In this document: in pieces, positions 35,230 to 45,739 of the stretch
How the letters are laid out: every line of letters starts with the position of its first letter
Numbering within the stretch: the first letter of the stretch is position 1
Assembly (NCBI RefSeq): GCF_018860915.1
Contig: NZ_JAHKQD010000048.1
Location: 1-64,000 of the forward strand
DNA from: Colwellia sp. C2M11
GTDB taxonomy: Bacteria > Pseudomonadota > Gammaproteobacteria > Enterobacterales > Alteromonadaceae
DNA length: 64,000 bases
Direction: 5' to 3'
Made by a program: the position numbers and the translations under genes
The notes under the pieces: model-generated
Seen by the model: the letters and a program-made list of their open reading frames with translations, nothing else
What the model was told of the DNA's origin: nothing
The model's database searches: none

Positions 35230-35315
35230 CAGAAAATAAAGTATCCACTTCATCGATAAGGCATCGTATTTCTACTTTGTCTCCACTTGAATTGCTAATA
35301 GATTGATCTATATGA

Positions 35316-35347
35316 AGGCTAAAAATATACTACTGTATTTTTAGCCT
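35316..35347 (+). terminator. Hairpin after chemoreceptor gene
   Basis: AGGCTAAAAATA (35316-35327) pairs perfectly with TATTTTTAGCCT (35336-35347) over an 8-base loop, about 87 bases after the stop codon. The stem is A+T-rich and no U-run follows, so termination strength is uncertain. Confidence 0.5.
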
Positions 35348-35498
35348 GATAAAACTGAAATTATTATATTTTTTATAATATAATGTAAATCCAACAACTA
35401 TGTTGTGATGTTTAATAAAATAAAAAATAGGTACATAACGCGTCTATTTATATTAGACCTTTACCAACTGACCCTAACATTCAACTAGCTTATTTTTT

Positions 35499-36281
35499 AT
35501 GAAATTATTTATTTTTCTATTCCTTTTCCCCCTCCTTAGTTTTGCTGAAACCTTATCAGTTGCTTTATATGTAAATCATGACGATCATTTAAAATTATCA
35601 CGATCATACAAGCTTAATTGGCTACTGCTAAAATTAGCGGCTGAAAGTGAAGGCATTACGTTAGATGCAAAAGAAGATTTATGGTTAAGAGGGTTGAATT
35701 TTATTAAAGAAAAAAAACTGGATGCATTAATAGGTGTGTATTATTCCGCAGAACGTGAAAATTTTAGTTATTATAGTCAGCCTTTAACAATCGATAACCT
35801 TTATTTATATTCTCAAAAGCCACATAGCCTAACGCTTAAAGATATTAATAAACACCAAGACATCGTTGGGGTCACCACGAAATCATTCGCCGAGCAAATA
35901 GCTCAAGAAATTGGTTTTACGAATATTTATCATAAGAGTAGTTCTGAGAAAGTATTTGATTTATTAATTAAAGGTAAATTGCAATACGCAATATTTACAG
36001 AATCACTTGCTAATAAACACTGCAACCTGAGACAAACCCCAAAGCTTAACAACAGCTGTATTTACCCAATGCAACCCGCTTTAGTGACAAAAACAATTCA
36101 TACTATTTACAATAAAACCCCGCGAGTAATCAATATTGCTAAACGCCTTGATTCAGCCATAGATAAATTCGTTGATAAAGGTAAAGTTAAAATGTTATTT
36201 TTATCATGTGGTTATAGTGAAAAAGAATATAAGTCATGGCTTAAAATTAGGGATAATTGGATCAATAAAGATAATGGATAA
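35499..36281 (+). CDS. Periplasmic solute-binding-type protein
   Basis: A 260-residue secreted protein with signal peptide MKLFIFLFLFPLLSFAE and a SBP_bac_3-like fold: VALYVNHDDHLKLSRSYKLN, LWLRGLNFIKEKKLDALIGV (about 63-82), the AERENFSYYSQPL strand and KLQYAIFTESLA (about 158-169). There is no ABC permease nearby. It lies between two chemoreceptor genes, so it may be a ligand-presenting protein for sensing, but that is inference. A weak 7-bp inverted repeat (36317-36349) follows the gene. Confidence 0.75.
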   Translation: MKLFIFLFLFPLLSFAETLSVALYVNHDDHLKLSRSYKLNWLLLKLAAESEGITLDAKEDLWLRGLNFIKEKKLDALIGVYYSAERENFSYYSQPLTIDNLYLYSQKPHSLTLKDINKHQDIVGVTTKSFAEQIAQEIGFTNIYHKSSSEKVFDLLIKGKLQYAIFTESLANKHCNLRQTPKLNNSCIYPMQPALVTKTIHTIYNKTPRVINIAKRLDSAIDKFVDKGKVKMLFLSCGYSEKEYKSWLKIRDNWINKDNG

Positions 36282-36577
36282 TTGAACGTTCCTTATGCAT
36301 AAGTATTGATTGTAATATTGAGGTAGTGCAATTAATTTAATGCCTCAATTAAAACATAATAAGCTTACCAGGCAGACAAAATAACAAAACGTAAACCAAT
36401 GAGTTTAGTCATTCAACGCAGCTAGATATGTTTGGTTTAGTCAAATATTTCGTTAAATTGCGTAACCATACCTATGTCGCTAGACGCATTCAGACTATAC
36501 AACGTTCCTTTTAAGCATTGGTTAACATCAATAATTGAAAGCAGGATAACATAGTGTGTTAGTGCTGTGATTAAGTA

Positions 36578-38542
36578 CTAGTTAAACACAGAAGCAGTTT
36601 CCTTTAATGCCTGAGATTGTACTGTTATATCTTCTGCAGAAGCTAATACTTCGCCTGAAATCTCAGTCGCTAACTCTACAGAGCTATTTAAAATACATTG
36701 CATTTCAGCTATTTCATTTGTAACAGCACTTTGCTGAGTTGCAGAAGCGGCAATGGATGATAACTGAATATTAACACTACCTATATCGTTATTTACCAGT
36801 TCAAATTGAGAAACAGTTTTTGTAGTTGCTGATTCAACATCGAGAATAGCAGTTGAAACATTATTAATATTTTCAACCATGGTTAAGGTATTATTTGCTA
36901 ACCCATCAAGCACATCTTTTATATCAACAACATTCGATTGAGTTCGTTGTGCTAGTTGCCTAACCTCATCAGCAACAACACTAAATCCTCGTCCCGAATC
37001 TCCAGCCCTTGCTGCTTCAATAGCGGCATTTAAGGCTAATAGATTTGTTTGCTCTGCAATACTGTTAATTTGATCGACTACGGTTTTAATCCTAGCTGCA
37101 CTTTCTGATAACTCATCCATAGAAACAACAGAGGCTTCCACACTCACCTTTGTTTTATTAATATTACTAGATAAGTTATTCATTGTTTCAACAACTGACG
37201 TTGATAAGTTTGTTGCTGCTGAACTAGCGGTAGCAGCCTCTTCTGTGCGTGCCGATACATCAGCAATTGATGCTGTAAGCTCTTCTACTGCCGCAGCGAT
37301 AGAAATAACCCGTTCCATTACATCTTTATTTGCATCTTGATGATTGGTCGAGCGTTTAAGTATATGACTCGCTGTGTCATAAGTTAGAGATGCATTTTCT
37401 TTAACTTTACAAATCAGCTGATCTATTTTGTTAGCCATATCATCAACTGAACACAATAGTATGTCTGTTTCTTTTTTCGAGTCTTTATTATATTCCAAAT
37501 TCAAGTTGCTGACTTGACCAGCACCAAGCCGATCTAAAGCATGAAAAGTTTGTTTGAAGTCTTTAAATATTATTTTGGTCACTATTTTAAGTGAAAAAGC
37601 GATAAGCACCATGGCAACTAACGCCACTAAACCTGTTTCTTTACCTAATGAAGTTGCCATTATTGTCATTTGTTTTTCAGGAACAATAATCAACAAAGCC
37701 CAGTTATAACCATTTATATGCTGGTAATAAATGTTGTTCCCATTAATGTTAAAATCACTTGATTTTCCCATATTAATTTCTGTTTGTATTTGGGCAAAAT
37801 CATTAGGCTCTGGCTGAGAGCTGATCAAGATTTTTTTCGAATCAATAAGGTGCATATCTCCAATACTATTCACCGAGTATGCAGTAATAGCTTTATTAAT
37901 AGATTCTAATGTTTTAGTTACTTTAAGCCCTGCAAACACAATAACATTCACATCACTCGAATCTATCTTTAAGGGGATATAGGCGGTGACATAATTTGAA
38001 CCGAATAAACTAGCCATACCATAATAATCATTCCCTGAAATCAATTGGCTATAACCAGGGTGTTTATTTTTCCCCAACTTTGTACCAAAGGCTCTTTCGC
38101 CATTAGCTTTCAATAAAGACGTTGAAATACGAATAAAGTCATCATCTTTAGTTTTCTGAAAAATGGTGATCGGCATTTCATATTTTTTTGTTAATTGATC
38201 AATCAGCTCAAACTTACCGGCCAATAGCTCTCCATTTAAATATAAACTTGGTAGCTCTTCACCCTTAACTGAAATGACTTCTGAAGATACCGTAAGATCC
38301 GGCTTTATTTCTACGGTTAATTGTTCCGCTAGCTGTTGAGTTGCCTTTAGATTTAACTCAAAAGCAGGTACAAGAAGATTTGCGCTACTGAGTAGTTGCG
38401 CTTTAATACTTGATTCTGTGCTGTGTTTTACTTCTCTTTCTGCTACATAATAATTAACAACTGCCACAACAACAAAAGCAATAAGAGTAAGTGATAGTAC
38501 TACGCCATTTAATTGATTTTCAATTTTCCATTTACTAATCAT
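36578..38542 (-). CDS. Methyl-accepting chemotaxis protein (Cache type)
   Basis: About 654 residues from the ATG at 38542 (good GGTTGGAAG upstream); an earlier ATG would add 12 residues. TM1 is at about 12-32, a periplasmic Cache-type sensor (Cache_3/Cache_2-like) at about 35-290 with the [21 protein letters not shown] stretch split around Gly/His, then TM2 (about 296-318), a linker and the signalling domain with [20 protein letters not shown]. It should sense small organic ligands directly. It converges with the binding-protein gene, with about 300 bases between holding only weak repeats. Confidence 0.88.
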   Translation of the reverse strand: MISKWKIENQLNGVVLSLTLIAFVVVAVVNYYVAEREVKHSTESSIKAQLLSSANLLVPAFELNLKATQQLAEQLTVEIKPDLTVSSEVISVKGEELPSLYLNGELLAGKFELIDQLTKKYEMPITIFQKTKDDDFIRISTSLLKANGERAFGTKLGKNKHPGYSQLISGNDYYGMASLFGSNYVTAYIPLKIDSSDVNVIVFAGLKVTKTLESINKAITAYSVNSIGDMHLIDSKKILISSQPEPNDFAQIQTEINMGKSSDFNINGNNIYYQHINGYNWALLIIVPEKQMTIMATSLGKETGLVALVAMVLIAFSLKIVTKIIFKDFKQTFHALDRLGAGQVSNLNLEYNKDSKKETDILLCSVDDMANKIDQLICKVKENASLTYDTASHILKRSTNHQDANKDVMERVISIAAAVEELTASIADVSARTEEAATASSAATNLSTSVVETMNNLSSNINKTKVSVEASVVSMDELSESAARIKTVVDQINSIAEQTNLLALNAAIEAARAGDSGRGFSVVADEVRQLAQRTQSNVVDIKDVLDGLANNTLTMVENINNVSTAILDVESATTKTVSQFELVNNDIGSVNIQLSSIAASATQQSAVTNEIAEMQCILNSSVELATEISGEVLASAEDITVQSQALKETASVFN

Positions 38543-38717
38543 ATAACACTTCCAACCTTCGAGATAAGTTAAACACACTGTCTTATAAATATACTAATAA
38601 AAGACATAACACAATGTTTAATAAACAAAGATCTAATTATTTTTTATTGTAATCAGCTCAATATAGATTGATTAAAATAAAAAATAGCAGTGAAATATTC
38701 ATCATTATTACTAAGCA

Positions 38718-39944
38718 CTATTTTCTTGCAACTAAATGAACAGTACTGGTAGAGCGCTCTAAAAAAGCCCCTTCACAGTAAGCAAAATAATATAACCATA
38801 AACGTTTAAAGGTTTCATCATAACCATATGGTTTTAAGTCAGACCATGATGCAATAAAGTTTTTACGCCAATCATTTAATGTTTTAGCATAATCAAGCCC
38901 AATATCATTTAAGCTTTCCATGACTAATTCACTATGTTGAGATATGTGCTGACTTAATATATTGATAGAGGGTAAGAAACCGCCAGGGAAAATATATTTT
39001 TGTATAAAGTCGACATTACTTTTGTATGACTCAAAGCGTTGGTCGGCAATAGTTATCGCTTGAATAAGCAGTTTTCCACCTGGTTTTAGTCGATCATTAC
39101 ACTGCTTGAAAAAGCTAGGTAAAAATTCATATCCAACCGCTTCAATCATCTCAATTGAAACAACTTTATCAAATGAACCAGTTAAATCACGATAGTCTTT
39201 TTTTAATAAGGTAATTTGCTCTGCTAATCCTAGCTCTTTAATACGCGCTTCAGCATATGCATATTGTGCATCAGATATCGTTGTCGTAGTTACTTTACAA
39301 CCATAATGCTGTGCTGCATAAATAGCTAAACCGCCCCAACCTGTGCCTATTTCTAATAAGTGGTCGGTTTTTTCTAGCGAAAGACGATCACAAATAGTTT
39401 GTAATTTATAAGACTGTGCTTCTTCTAAAGAACTGTTTTCTGTTGGATAGATAGCTGAAGAATACATCATTTTAGGATCTAAAAATCGTGTATATAACTC
39501 ATTACCTAAATCGTAATGCGCTAAAATATTACGCTTCGATCCTGATTGTGTATTACGGTTTTGCCAATGAAAAAAAGCATTTTTTAGTTTATTCGACCAA
39601 GACTTTTTTGCTTCTAATGAATCGGTTAACTGCTGTGCTTTAGCAAAAATACGGATAACATTGGTTAGGTTAGGACTGCTCCATTTACCATCGATAAAGG
39701 ATTCTGCAACCCCAATACTACCGCCTTTAACAAAATCTTGATAAACACTCATATCATGAATATGAATTTTACCATGTATATCTGGGTTACTTGCCGTTTC
39801 AGGGAAAAGATGATGCTTTGATCCTTCAACTATTTCTAATTGTCCGTAGGTAAGCTTATCAAGAATAGAATAAACAATTGAGCGACAGCGCTGATCTAAC
39901 CAAGTAGCTTCTTTCAATACGCTAACACCTTCAACTTGTTCCAT
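38718..39944 (-). CDS. cfa: Cyclopropane-fatty-acyl-phospholipid synthase family methyltransferase
   Basis: A 408-residue SAM-dependent enzyme of the CFA/mycolic-acid synthase family. The SAM motif LLEIGTGWGGLAIYAAQHYG starts near residue 195; KVVSIEMIEAVG (about 260-271), FIQKYIFPGGFLPS (about 313-326) and YFAYCEGAFLERST (about 388-401) are conserved catalytic blocks. It methylates unsaturated acyl chains in membrane phospholipids. In sigma/ChrR regulons related enzymes also feed furan or other methylated fatty acids (known for Rhodobacter). It ends the minus-strand photoprotection cluster, 31 bases after DUF1365. Confidence 0.9.
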   Translation of the reverse strand: MEQVEGVSVLKEATWLDQRCRSIVYSILDKLTYGQLEIVEGSKHHLFPETASNPDIHGKIHIHDMSVYQDFVKGGSIGVAESFIDGKWSSPNLTNVIRIFAKAQQLTDSLEAKKSWSNKLKNAFFHWQNRNTQSGSKRNILAHYDLGNELYTRFLDPKMMYSSAIYPTENSSLEEAQSYKLQTICDRLSLEKTDHLLEIGTGWGGLAIYAAQHYGCKVTTTTISDAQYAYAEARIKELGLAEQITLLKKDYRDLTGSFDKVVSIEMIEAVGYEFLPSFFKQCNDRLKPGGKLLIQAITIADQRFESYKSNVDFIQKYIFPGGFLPSINILSQHISQHSELVMESLNDIGLDYAKTLNDWRKNFIASWSDLKPYGYDETFKRLWLYYFAYCEGAFLERSTSTVHLVARK

Positions 39945-39975
39945 TTCATACTCCTAATATTTTACAGTTTTATAA

Positions 39976-40746
39976 CTATTTTTTTTGATAACCAATAAAC
40001 GGTATACGTTTAACAAATAACTTTAGTGCTTGCCAATAAATGCCTGAGACAACCTTGATAGTCATCATTGGTAGCTGACACCACACACGTAATAAGTTAC
40101 GTTGACTAAGCGATTGTTTTTCCAAGTTTAAATTTACATCAAACAACTTATCTACTTTGCCATTAAGTTTATTTGTACGTTTATTCTCAATGTTTATTAC
40201 GAGTTTATTACTCTCTTTATTAGGCGCTCTAACCTGCCAATAATAAGACATATCTAAATCCATAAACGGTGATACTTGAAAAACCTTCTCATTCACCTGT
40301 TTAGCTTTATCAAGCAAATCTACTAAATAATAATGCCTTTCATTCCAAGGTGTATTACTCACTTCAGCAAGCATTTGTGTACATCTATCATCTTTGTCAT
40401 AACAAAAATAAAAATTGGCCGGACTAAAATAGAGTCCAAAGCAACGTACTTGCACCAACATAACGATTCGGTTGATATCTGAATGGCCATTTAACTGCAT
40501 GACTTTATTGGTTATACGTTGCTTTAATCCATATGGTTCACTTCTGAGATAATCTTTTTCAACAAATCGTAGTGGATGGAACCATGAAAAACCAAATAAA
40601 CCCACCCCTTCTTTAGCATTTTCAACTTCTGAAACGTCCAGTGCTAACATATACAAAGTATAGTTAAAACTATGCTTTTTGGGGCTTAATCGTCGATGAA
40701 CAATATTGCCTAAATAAATTTTGCTTTCGCTGAATTTTATGGTCAT
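39976..40746 (-). CDS. DUF1365 protein
   Basis: A 256-residue DUF1365 protein. KIYLGNIVHRRLSPKKHSF (about 9-27), LYFSPANFYFCYDKDDRC (about 109-126) and the SPFMDLDMSYYWQV block (about 163-176) are the family hallmarks. Its role is unknown, but it almost always sits between a FAD oxidoreductase and a Cfa-like methyltransferase, as here. That context implies a part in making or modifying a membrane lipid. Confidence 0.88.
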   Translation of the reverse strand: MTIKFSESKIYLGNIVHRRLSPKKHSFNYTLYMLALDVSEVENAKEGVGLFGFSWFHPLRFVEKDYLRSEPYGLKQRITNKVMQLNGHSDINRIVMLVQVRCFGLYFSPANFYFCYDKDDRCTQMLAEVSNTPWNERHYYLVDLLDKAKQVNEKVFQVSPFMDLDMSYYWQVRAPNKESNKLVINIENKRTNKLNGKVDKLFDVNLNLEKQSLSQRNLLRVWCQLPMMTIKVVSGIYWQALKLFVKRIPFIGYQKK

Positions 40747-40783
40747 TTTTTCTCTTTAAAAACTGAAACTTTAACCTTAACCA

Positions 40784-42043
40784 CTATTGTTCTAATGAAC
40801 AGCCAAATCGTTTGGCGACTTCAATAGCACTTCTTACACCATCTTCATGAAAGCCGCTATGCCAATATGCGCCAGCAAAATGGGTCTGATTAATACCGCA
40901 TATTTTATCTCTTTGCTGTTGAGCTTGAATAGATTCGCTTGAGAAAATAGGATGATGATAAGTAAATTCTCTCAAAATTAAGTTAGGGTCGATATCTTCT
41001 TTTTGATTAAGCGTGACACAGAAAGTATTCTCACTTTCAATACCTTGTAAGATGTTCATATTATAAGTAACACTTGCGGCTTTACTGCGATCTTGACTTA
41101 ATTGGTAATTCCAACTGGCCCAAGCTTTTTCACGTTTGGGTAATAACGTTTTATCTGTATGAAGAATAACGGAGTTTTCACTGTAAGGCATTGCCGATAA
41201 AATCGCTGTTTCGTCTTCTGTGGCATCATTTAATAATGCTAAGGCTTCGTCTGAATGACAAGCGACGACCACATCATCAAAACTTTCGCTCGGGTTTTGG
41301 TTAAAATGCAAATGTACTTTGTTATCACTGCGAGAAATACCACTTATATCAGCATTTAACTTAATGTTATTTTCAAATGGCTGACATAGCGGTTTTAAAT
41401 AACTACGAGAGCCTTTTGGGATAACATACCATTGCGGTCTATCCGCAATATTTAATAAACCATGATTATGGAAAAATTGTACAAAGAACCTGAATTCAAA
41501 ATCTTCCATTTGTGATAAAGAGCTAGACCAAATAGCAGCGCCCATCGGCAAAATATAATGTTCAGCAAAAAAATCACTAAAATTGTTCTCTGTTAAAAAT
41601 TGACCTAACGTCATACCGTCTTGGTAGCTTTGCGAGTCAAATATTGCTTTACATTGTTTATTAAAACGCAGTATTTCTGTTACTAAGCCCCAGAATTTAG
41701 GTCTAAATAAATTGCGTCGTTGCGCAAATAAGGTATTTAAATTGTGCCCATTATATTCCATGCCTGTTTGGCAGTTATGCACTGAGAAGCTCATTTGTGT
41801 TGCTTGTTTTCCGATACCTATTTCTGATAATAAAGCTAAAAAATTAGGATAGGTTTTATCATTGAAGACAATAAAACCTGTATCTATGGCAAACGATTGA
41901 CCATTTTTTTCTATATCAACTGTCGCCGTGTGTCCGCCGATCCTGTCATTTTTTTCAAATACGGTAACATGATTTTTTTTCGACAAAAGATAAGCAGCCG
42001 TTAAGCCTGAAATACCTGAACCTATGATTGCAATATGCTTCAT
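40784..42043 (-). CDS. FAD-dependent amine-oxidase-like oxidoreductase
   Basis: A 419-residue flavoprotein. The dinucleotide fold is IAIIGSGISGLTAAYLLS (about 4-21), then the VFEKNDRIGGHTATV block (about 29-43) with the RxGG motif, and the C-terminal FAGAYWHSGFHEDGVRSA (about 388-405) that closes over FAD. It is the protein annotated as NAD/FAD-binding or amine oxidase next to DUF1365 and Cfa in many genomes, and it may oxidise or desaturate an acyl intermediate. Its start overlaps the SDR stop by four bases. Confidence 0.88.
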   Translation of the reverse strand: MKHIAIIGSGISGLTAAYLLSKKNHVTVFEKNDRIGGHTATVDIEKNGQSFAIDTGFIVFNDKTYPNFLALLSEIGIGKQATQMSFSVHNCQTGMEYNGHNLNTLFAQRRNLFRPKFWGLVTEILRFNKQCKAIFDSQSYQDGMTLGQFLTENNFSDFFAEHYILPMGAAIWSSSLSQMEDFEFRFFVQFFHNHGLLNIADRPQWYVIPKGSRSYLKPLCQPFENNIKLNADISGISRSDNKVHLHFNQNPSESFDDVVVACHSDEALALLNDATEDETAILSAMPYSENSVILHTDKTLLPKREKAWASWNYQLSQDRSKAASVTYNMNILQGIESENTFCVTLNQKEDIDPNLILREFTYHHPIFSSESIQAQQQRDKICGINQTHFAGAYWHSGFHEDGVRSAIEVAKRFGCSLEQ

Positions 42044-42765
42044 GCGTTATGCTTCCTTGAAATAATTCTTTGCCATACAGATGACGGGAGAAAAGATAAT
42101 AGTTTTAATAACAATGTTAATCGTTTTGGAAAATGCAGATAATTTTTGCGCTTATCAACACCAACAATAATCCTTGCAGCTGCTTCGTCACTCGTAATAA
42201 GAAACGGCATTTCAAAATCATTTTTATCCGTTAACGCGGTTTTTACAAAACCAGGGTGTACTAGGGTGACACTAATATTCTGCTCAGCTAGGTCTAACCG
42301 CAAACTATCAGCTAAATAATCCATACCTGCTTTTGATGCGCCATAAGCTTCACTTCTTGGAAAAGGTAATATCGTTGCACTCGAGCTAATAAAAACAACC
42401 TGCCCGCCATCATTAATTTTGGGTAAGGTAAATTGCAGTAGCCAACCAAGTGATGATAGGTTTGTTGAAATAATGTCCGCAAAAAGTTGACCATCAAAAT
42501 GCTTGGCATCATCAATATAACGGCAATCACCCGCATTTAAAATCACCCGATCTACTTGGGGAACATCATCAAGTTGCTGTGCAATGCGTTGAGCATCATT
42601 AAGATCAAACAAATAAGTTTTATAGGCTTTAGCCGATAAAAGAGATAATTTTTTTTCATCTCGACCACAGGCAATTACTTGATGCCCAAGCGCTACATAT
42701 TTCTCAAATAAAGCTAAGCCAATGCCCGACGTTGCACCCGTGATTAAAATAGTTTTAATAGACAT
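42040..42765 (-). CDS. Short-chain dehydrogenase/reductase
   Basis: A 241-residue SDR. The cofactor motif is TGATSGIG (about 8-15), NAG at about 76-78, the catalytic Ser in VFISSSATILP (about 126-136) and YGASKAG (about 142-148). LVHPGFVKTALTDK (about 171-184) follows. The substrate is unknown. It overlaps its neighbours on both sides (one base with the NTF2-like gene, four with the oxidoreductase), so it belongs to the same operon. Confidence 0.88.
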   Translation of the reverse strand: MSIKTILITGATSGIGLALFEKYVALGHQVIACGRDEKKLSLLSAKAYKTYLFDLNDAQRIAQQLDDVPQVDRVILNAGDCRYIDDAKHFDGQLFADIISTNLSSLGWLLQFTLPKINDGGQVVFISSSATILPFPRSEAYGASKAGMDYLADSLRLDLAEQNISVTLVHPGFVKTALTDKNDFEMPFLITSDEAAARIIVGVDKRKNYLHFPKRLTLLLKLLSFLPSSVWQRIISRKHNA

Positions 42766-43226
42766 TAGTTAGCTGCCTTAGTTTTAATCCACTTGGTTAA
42801 TTTACCGAAAAAAGGTAGCTGTTCGTACAACATAGCACCTAAATCAAGGTAATCTCTATGATAAAAAACTTTATCGTCTTTGCCCTTAATATGCGATGTA
42901 CCAAAGACAGTAACAACCTGACCTTTGTTCAATTTATGATGTTGATATGACATTTTCCAATAAATAGCCGCTTCATCACCTTCAGCAATAACATTGTCGA
43001 TAACAAAAACACACGATGATAAATTTTGATAAAGGCTGTCAAAATATTTATAAAGTTCATCAAATCCTTCAACTTGATGCATTGGATCAATGAAGGTGAC
43101 ATGTTGATGGTAGATAGTCGACAACAACTCGAGGTTATCGGTCGAAAGACGTTGGTAAGTGCTAACAAAGTTACTCAACCATAAAGGCTTATTAGCTGTT
43201 ATATTATTCGACACATTATTTTGCAT
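42765..43226 (-). CDS. NTF2-like/SnoaL-type protein
   Basis: About 153 residues of the nuclear-transport-factor-2-like fold: LLSTIYHQHVTFIDPMHQVE (about 36-55) and YFDSLYQNLSSC. The gene is standard in sigma/ChrR clusters of Vibrio and Shewanella (from memory). Its function is not known. I chose the ATG at 43226; the frame opens 18 codons earlier, but that extension is hydrophobic and has no good ribosome-binding site. It lies 88 bases downstream of phrB. Confidence 0.75.
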   Translation of the reverse strand: MQNNVSNNITANKPLWLSNFVSTYQRLSTDNLELLSTIYHQHVTFIDPMHQVEGFDELYKYFDSLYQNLSSCVFVIDNVIAEGDEAAIYWKMSYQHHKLNKGQVVTVFGTSHIKGKDDKVFYHRDYLDLGAMLYEQLPFFGKLTKWIKTKAAN

Positions 43227-43314
43227 TTTTATACCATCATGTTTTATTTCAGTAATAAAAAATAAGAAAAAGTACGCCAATCACTACAGCCGTATAACAT
43301 AGTAAAGGTCTACG

Positions 43315-44697
43315 CTACACTTTATAAAAAGCTAACGCCTTCAGTCTTGCTTCTTTATGCTCCACCACAGGCTTTACATAGATAGCCAATTTATGATTTT
43401 TAATATACTGCTCTGGAAAATGAATATGTTTATCAGGGATACTTTTTAGCTCTGGTAAATACTTACGTATGAAATCGCCGTTAGGATCAAAACGTTCACT
43501 TTGTCTTATCGGATTAAAAATTCTAAAATAAGGTTGTGAATCGCACCCTGTGCTTGCAGCCCATTGCCAACCACCATTGTTCGACGCTAAATCACCATCA
43601 ATTAAGTGCTGCATAAAATATTTTTCACCTAAACGCCAATCAATCAATAAATGTTTAGTTAAAAAACTCGCAACAACCATTCTTAAACGGTTATGCATCC
43701 AACCGGTTTGATTAAGCTGACGCATTGCTGCATCAACCAATGGGTAACCAGTTTTTCCTTCACACCACGCCTTAAATAACACATCATTATTGTGCCATCG
43801 AACGTTTTGATATTTTTCTTTGAAACAAAGGTGTTTACATAACTTTTGCTCATGAAACATTAGGTGGCGATAAAACTCACGCCAAATAATTTCATTTAAC
43901 CAAGAAAATTCTTCGCTATCAGATGCTAGTAATAAATCTGGAAACTTATTTAATAATGAAATTAAAACGTACCTAGGGCTAATGACGCCTGCAGCCAAAT
44001 AAGGTGAAATACCTGAAGTACCTTTAATCGAAGGAATATCTCTGTGTTGCGCGTAACTTGTAACTTTATGTTGAAAAAATGTCGGTAATGCAGTGCGTTC
44101 ATATTCTTTAGCTAACGGCCAGGCACTCGACAAACTGCCTTCCTGGGTAACTGTTGCAGTACTTTCATCCGACAGTGATGTGCTAGTGACTTTGCCTAGG
44201 TATTCAAAACCCGCTTGCTGAACGTATTTCAACCAAGCTTTTTTAAACGGTGTAAACACCTTAAACATGTCACCTGATTGATTTAAGACTTTGCCCTTAG
44301 GCACAATCACATCAGCTTCATAAAGCGTCAATGGAATACCTTGCGCTATACACGTAAGATCCCGTTGTCGTTCATTAAATTCAAGCTCACTATTGGCAAA
44401 AATGTTAGCTATATTATTACGGGTACAGTAGTTTTTTAAATAAGTAATTTGCGCTGAAAAATCAGGTACTGACACTAATTCAAGTTCAATAGCTAAATCT
44501 GCAAGCTCTTCAACAAGTGCCTGAGCATGCCGCTTTATAAAATCGATTTTGATAGGCGACCAGTCGTGAGCTAACCATTGTTTTTCAGATATAAAAAAAA
44601 TCGCCTTACGTGGCATTTTTGACTGAGATTGAGTCAAAAAGTAATGTAAGGCGGGATTATCATGTGTTCTTAAATCATTACGAAACCAAAGTATCAA
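43315..44697 (-). CDS. phrB: Deoxyribodipyrimidine photolyase
   Basis: A 460-residue class I CPD photolyase. The antenna-binding N-terminal domain starts LWFRNDLRTHDNPAL (about 3-17). The FAD-binding domain carries GTSGISPYLAAGVISPRY (about 225-242), WMHNRLRMVVASFLTKHLL (about 332-350) and the hallmark GDLASNNGGWQWAASTG (about 368-384). It repairs UV-made pyrimidine dimers using blue light. It lies in the sigma/ChrR operon, where photolyase is a known regulon member in other bacteria. An 8-bp inverted repeat lies in its 70-base leader. Confidence 0.93.
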   Translation of the reverse strand: MILWFRNDLRTHDNPALHYFLTQSQSKMPRKAIFFISEKQWLAHDWSPIKIDFIKRHAQALVEELADLAIELELVSVPDFSAQITYLKNYCTRNNIANIFANSELEFNERQRDLTCIAQGIPLTLYEADVIVPKGKVLNQSGDMFKVFTPFKKAWLKYVQQAGFEYLGKVTSTSLSDESTATVTQEGSLSSAWPLAKEYERTALPTFFQHKVTSYAQHRDIPSIKGTSGISPYLAAGVISPRYVLISLLNKFPDLLLASDSEEFSWLNEIIWREFYRHLMFHEQKLCKHLCFKEKYQNVRWHNNDVLFKAWCEGKTGYPLVDAAMRQLNQTGWMHNRLRMVVASFLTKHLLIDWRLGEKYFMQHLIDGDLASNNGGWQWAASTGCDSQPYFRIFNPIRQSERFDPNGDFIRKYLPELKSIPDKHIHFPEQYIKNHKLAIYVKPVVEHKEARLKALAFYKV

Positions 44698-44716
44698 AGG
44701 AGTTCCTTTATATGCT

Positions 44717-44753
44717 GGTTACCATTCAAAATAGAGGCTTGGGAGTGGTAACC
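44717..44753. repeat. 8-bp inverted repeat in the photolyase leader
   Basis: GGTTACCA (44717-44724) and TGGTAACC (44746-44753) pair exactly across 21 bases, between the DUF523/DUF1722 stop and the photolyase start. It could be an operator, an attenuator or an intercistronic processing site. Confidence 0.45.
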
Positions 44754-44767
44754 GGTATAAGATAATT

Positions 44768-45727
44768 TTAGTAGGCATATCTCAGTCTTAATTCATCTGG
44801 ATACGGTGATAAATAGGCTTGTTTAGCTAAGTAATCTTTTGGGTGTTGCAACAAGTAGTGATTAATCAGCGTTAACGGTGCAACCAGTGGCACTAAACCA
44901 TTACGATAAGCATCAATTTGTGCACATAATTCTTGTCTTTCGTTACTTTGTAAGTGCTTCGAAAAATACCCCTGAATATGAGCTAAGGTATTTGCATGTT
45001 TTTTGCGTGTTGCTTTAATGCTTAACGCAGCCATAAGCTCTGATATATATTGTTTAGCCATTTCTTCTAATGGTAAATCGGCTCTTGCCAATAACTGACC
45101 TAAACCTTTATAAGCAACTAAATCATGACTCATGACTGTATACTTATACTGACTGTGAAAAGTTGTTAGTTTATGCTTAGTTAAGCCTGACGCTTCAAGA
45201 TTTTGCCAATGCTTATAAGCGTAAACTCGTGCGACAAAATTCTCTCGAATAAGCGGATCATTTAAACGACCATTTTCTTCACAAGGTAATAAAGGGTTAG
45301 CTGTCATAATTTCTCTAGCGAAAGCTCCGACCCCATCAGATACGAGCGCATTACCTTCAGGACTATAAACTTTTACACGCTCCATACCACAGCTTGGACT
45401 TTTTGCACAAAAAATATAACCACTTAGATCACTAGTCATAGTCGCTATTTTTTTCCCGTAAGCCACAAGAGCCTCGGTTACGTCGCCAGTTCCATCGGGT
45501 CTAGAAACACTAATCACATCATCTTTTTTGATTTGGCGTATTGTTGGTCTAGGTATCGGTAAACCAATAGCTACTTCTGGGCAATATGCTTTGTAGGTAA
45601 CGTGTTGAGAAAATTCTTTTATACAAAAATTCGATGGTTTATTACTCGCATCAAAACGAACTTTTTCACCTATTAAGCAAGCACTTACGCCAATGTGTAG
45701 ATCTTCTTTTGCAACTGTGTGAATCAT
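44768..45727 (-). CDS. DUF523 + DUF1722 protein (YbgA-type)
   Basis: A 319-residue two-domain protein. DUF523 occupies about 10-155 with GVSACLIGEKVRFDASNK (about 13-30), YCPEVAIGLPIPRPTIR (about 48-64) and FCAKSPSCGMERVKVY (about 105-120), with conserved cysteines. DUF1722 follows at about 200-315 with TTFHSQYKYTVMSH and AHIQGYF. DUF523 relatives are thiouracil-desulfidase-like (TudS), with an iron-sulfur site; DUF1722 is unknown. This fusion is a recurring partner of photolyase in light-response clusters. It starts 12 bases after the anti-sigma gene. Confidence 0.87.
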   Translation of the reverse strand: MIHTVAKEDLHIGVSACLIGEKVRFDASNKPSNFCIKEFSQHVTYKAYCPEVAIGLPIPRPTIRQIKKDDVISVSRPDGTGDVTEALVAYGKKIATMTSDLSGYIFCAKSPSCGMERVKVYSPEGNALVSDGVGAFAREIMTANPLLPCEENGRLNDPLIRENFVARVYAYKHWQNLEASGLTKHKLTTFHSQYKYTVMSHDLVAYKGLGQLLARADLPLEEMAKQYISELMAALSIKATRKKHANTLAHIQGYFSKHLQSNERQELCAQIDAYRNGLVPLVAPLTLINHYLLQHPKDYLAKQAYLSPYPDELRLRYAY

Positions 45728-45739
45728 GATGCGTTCCTT

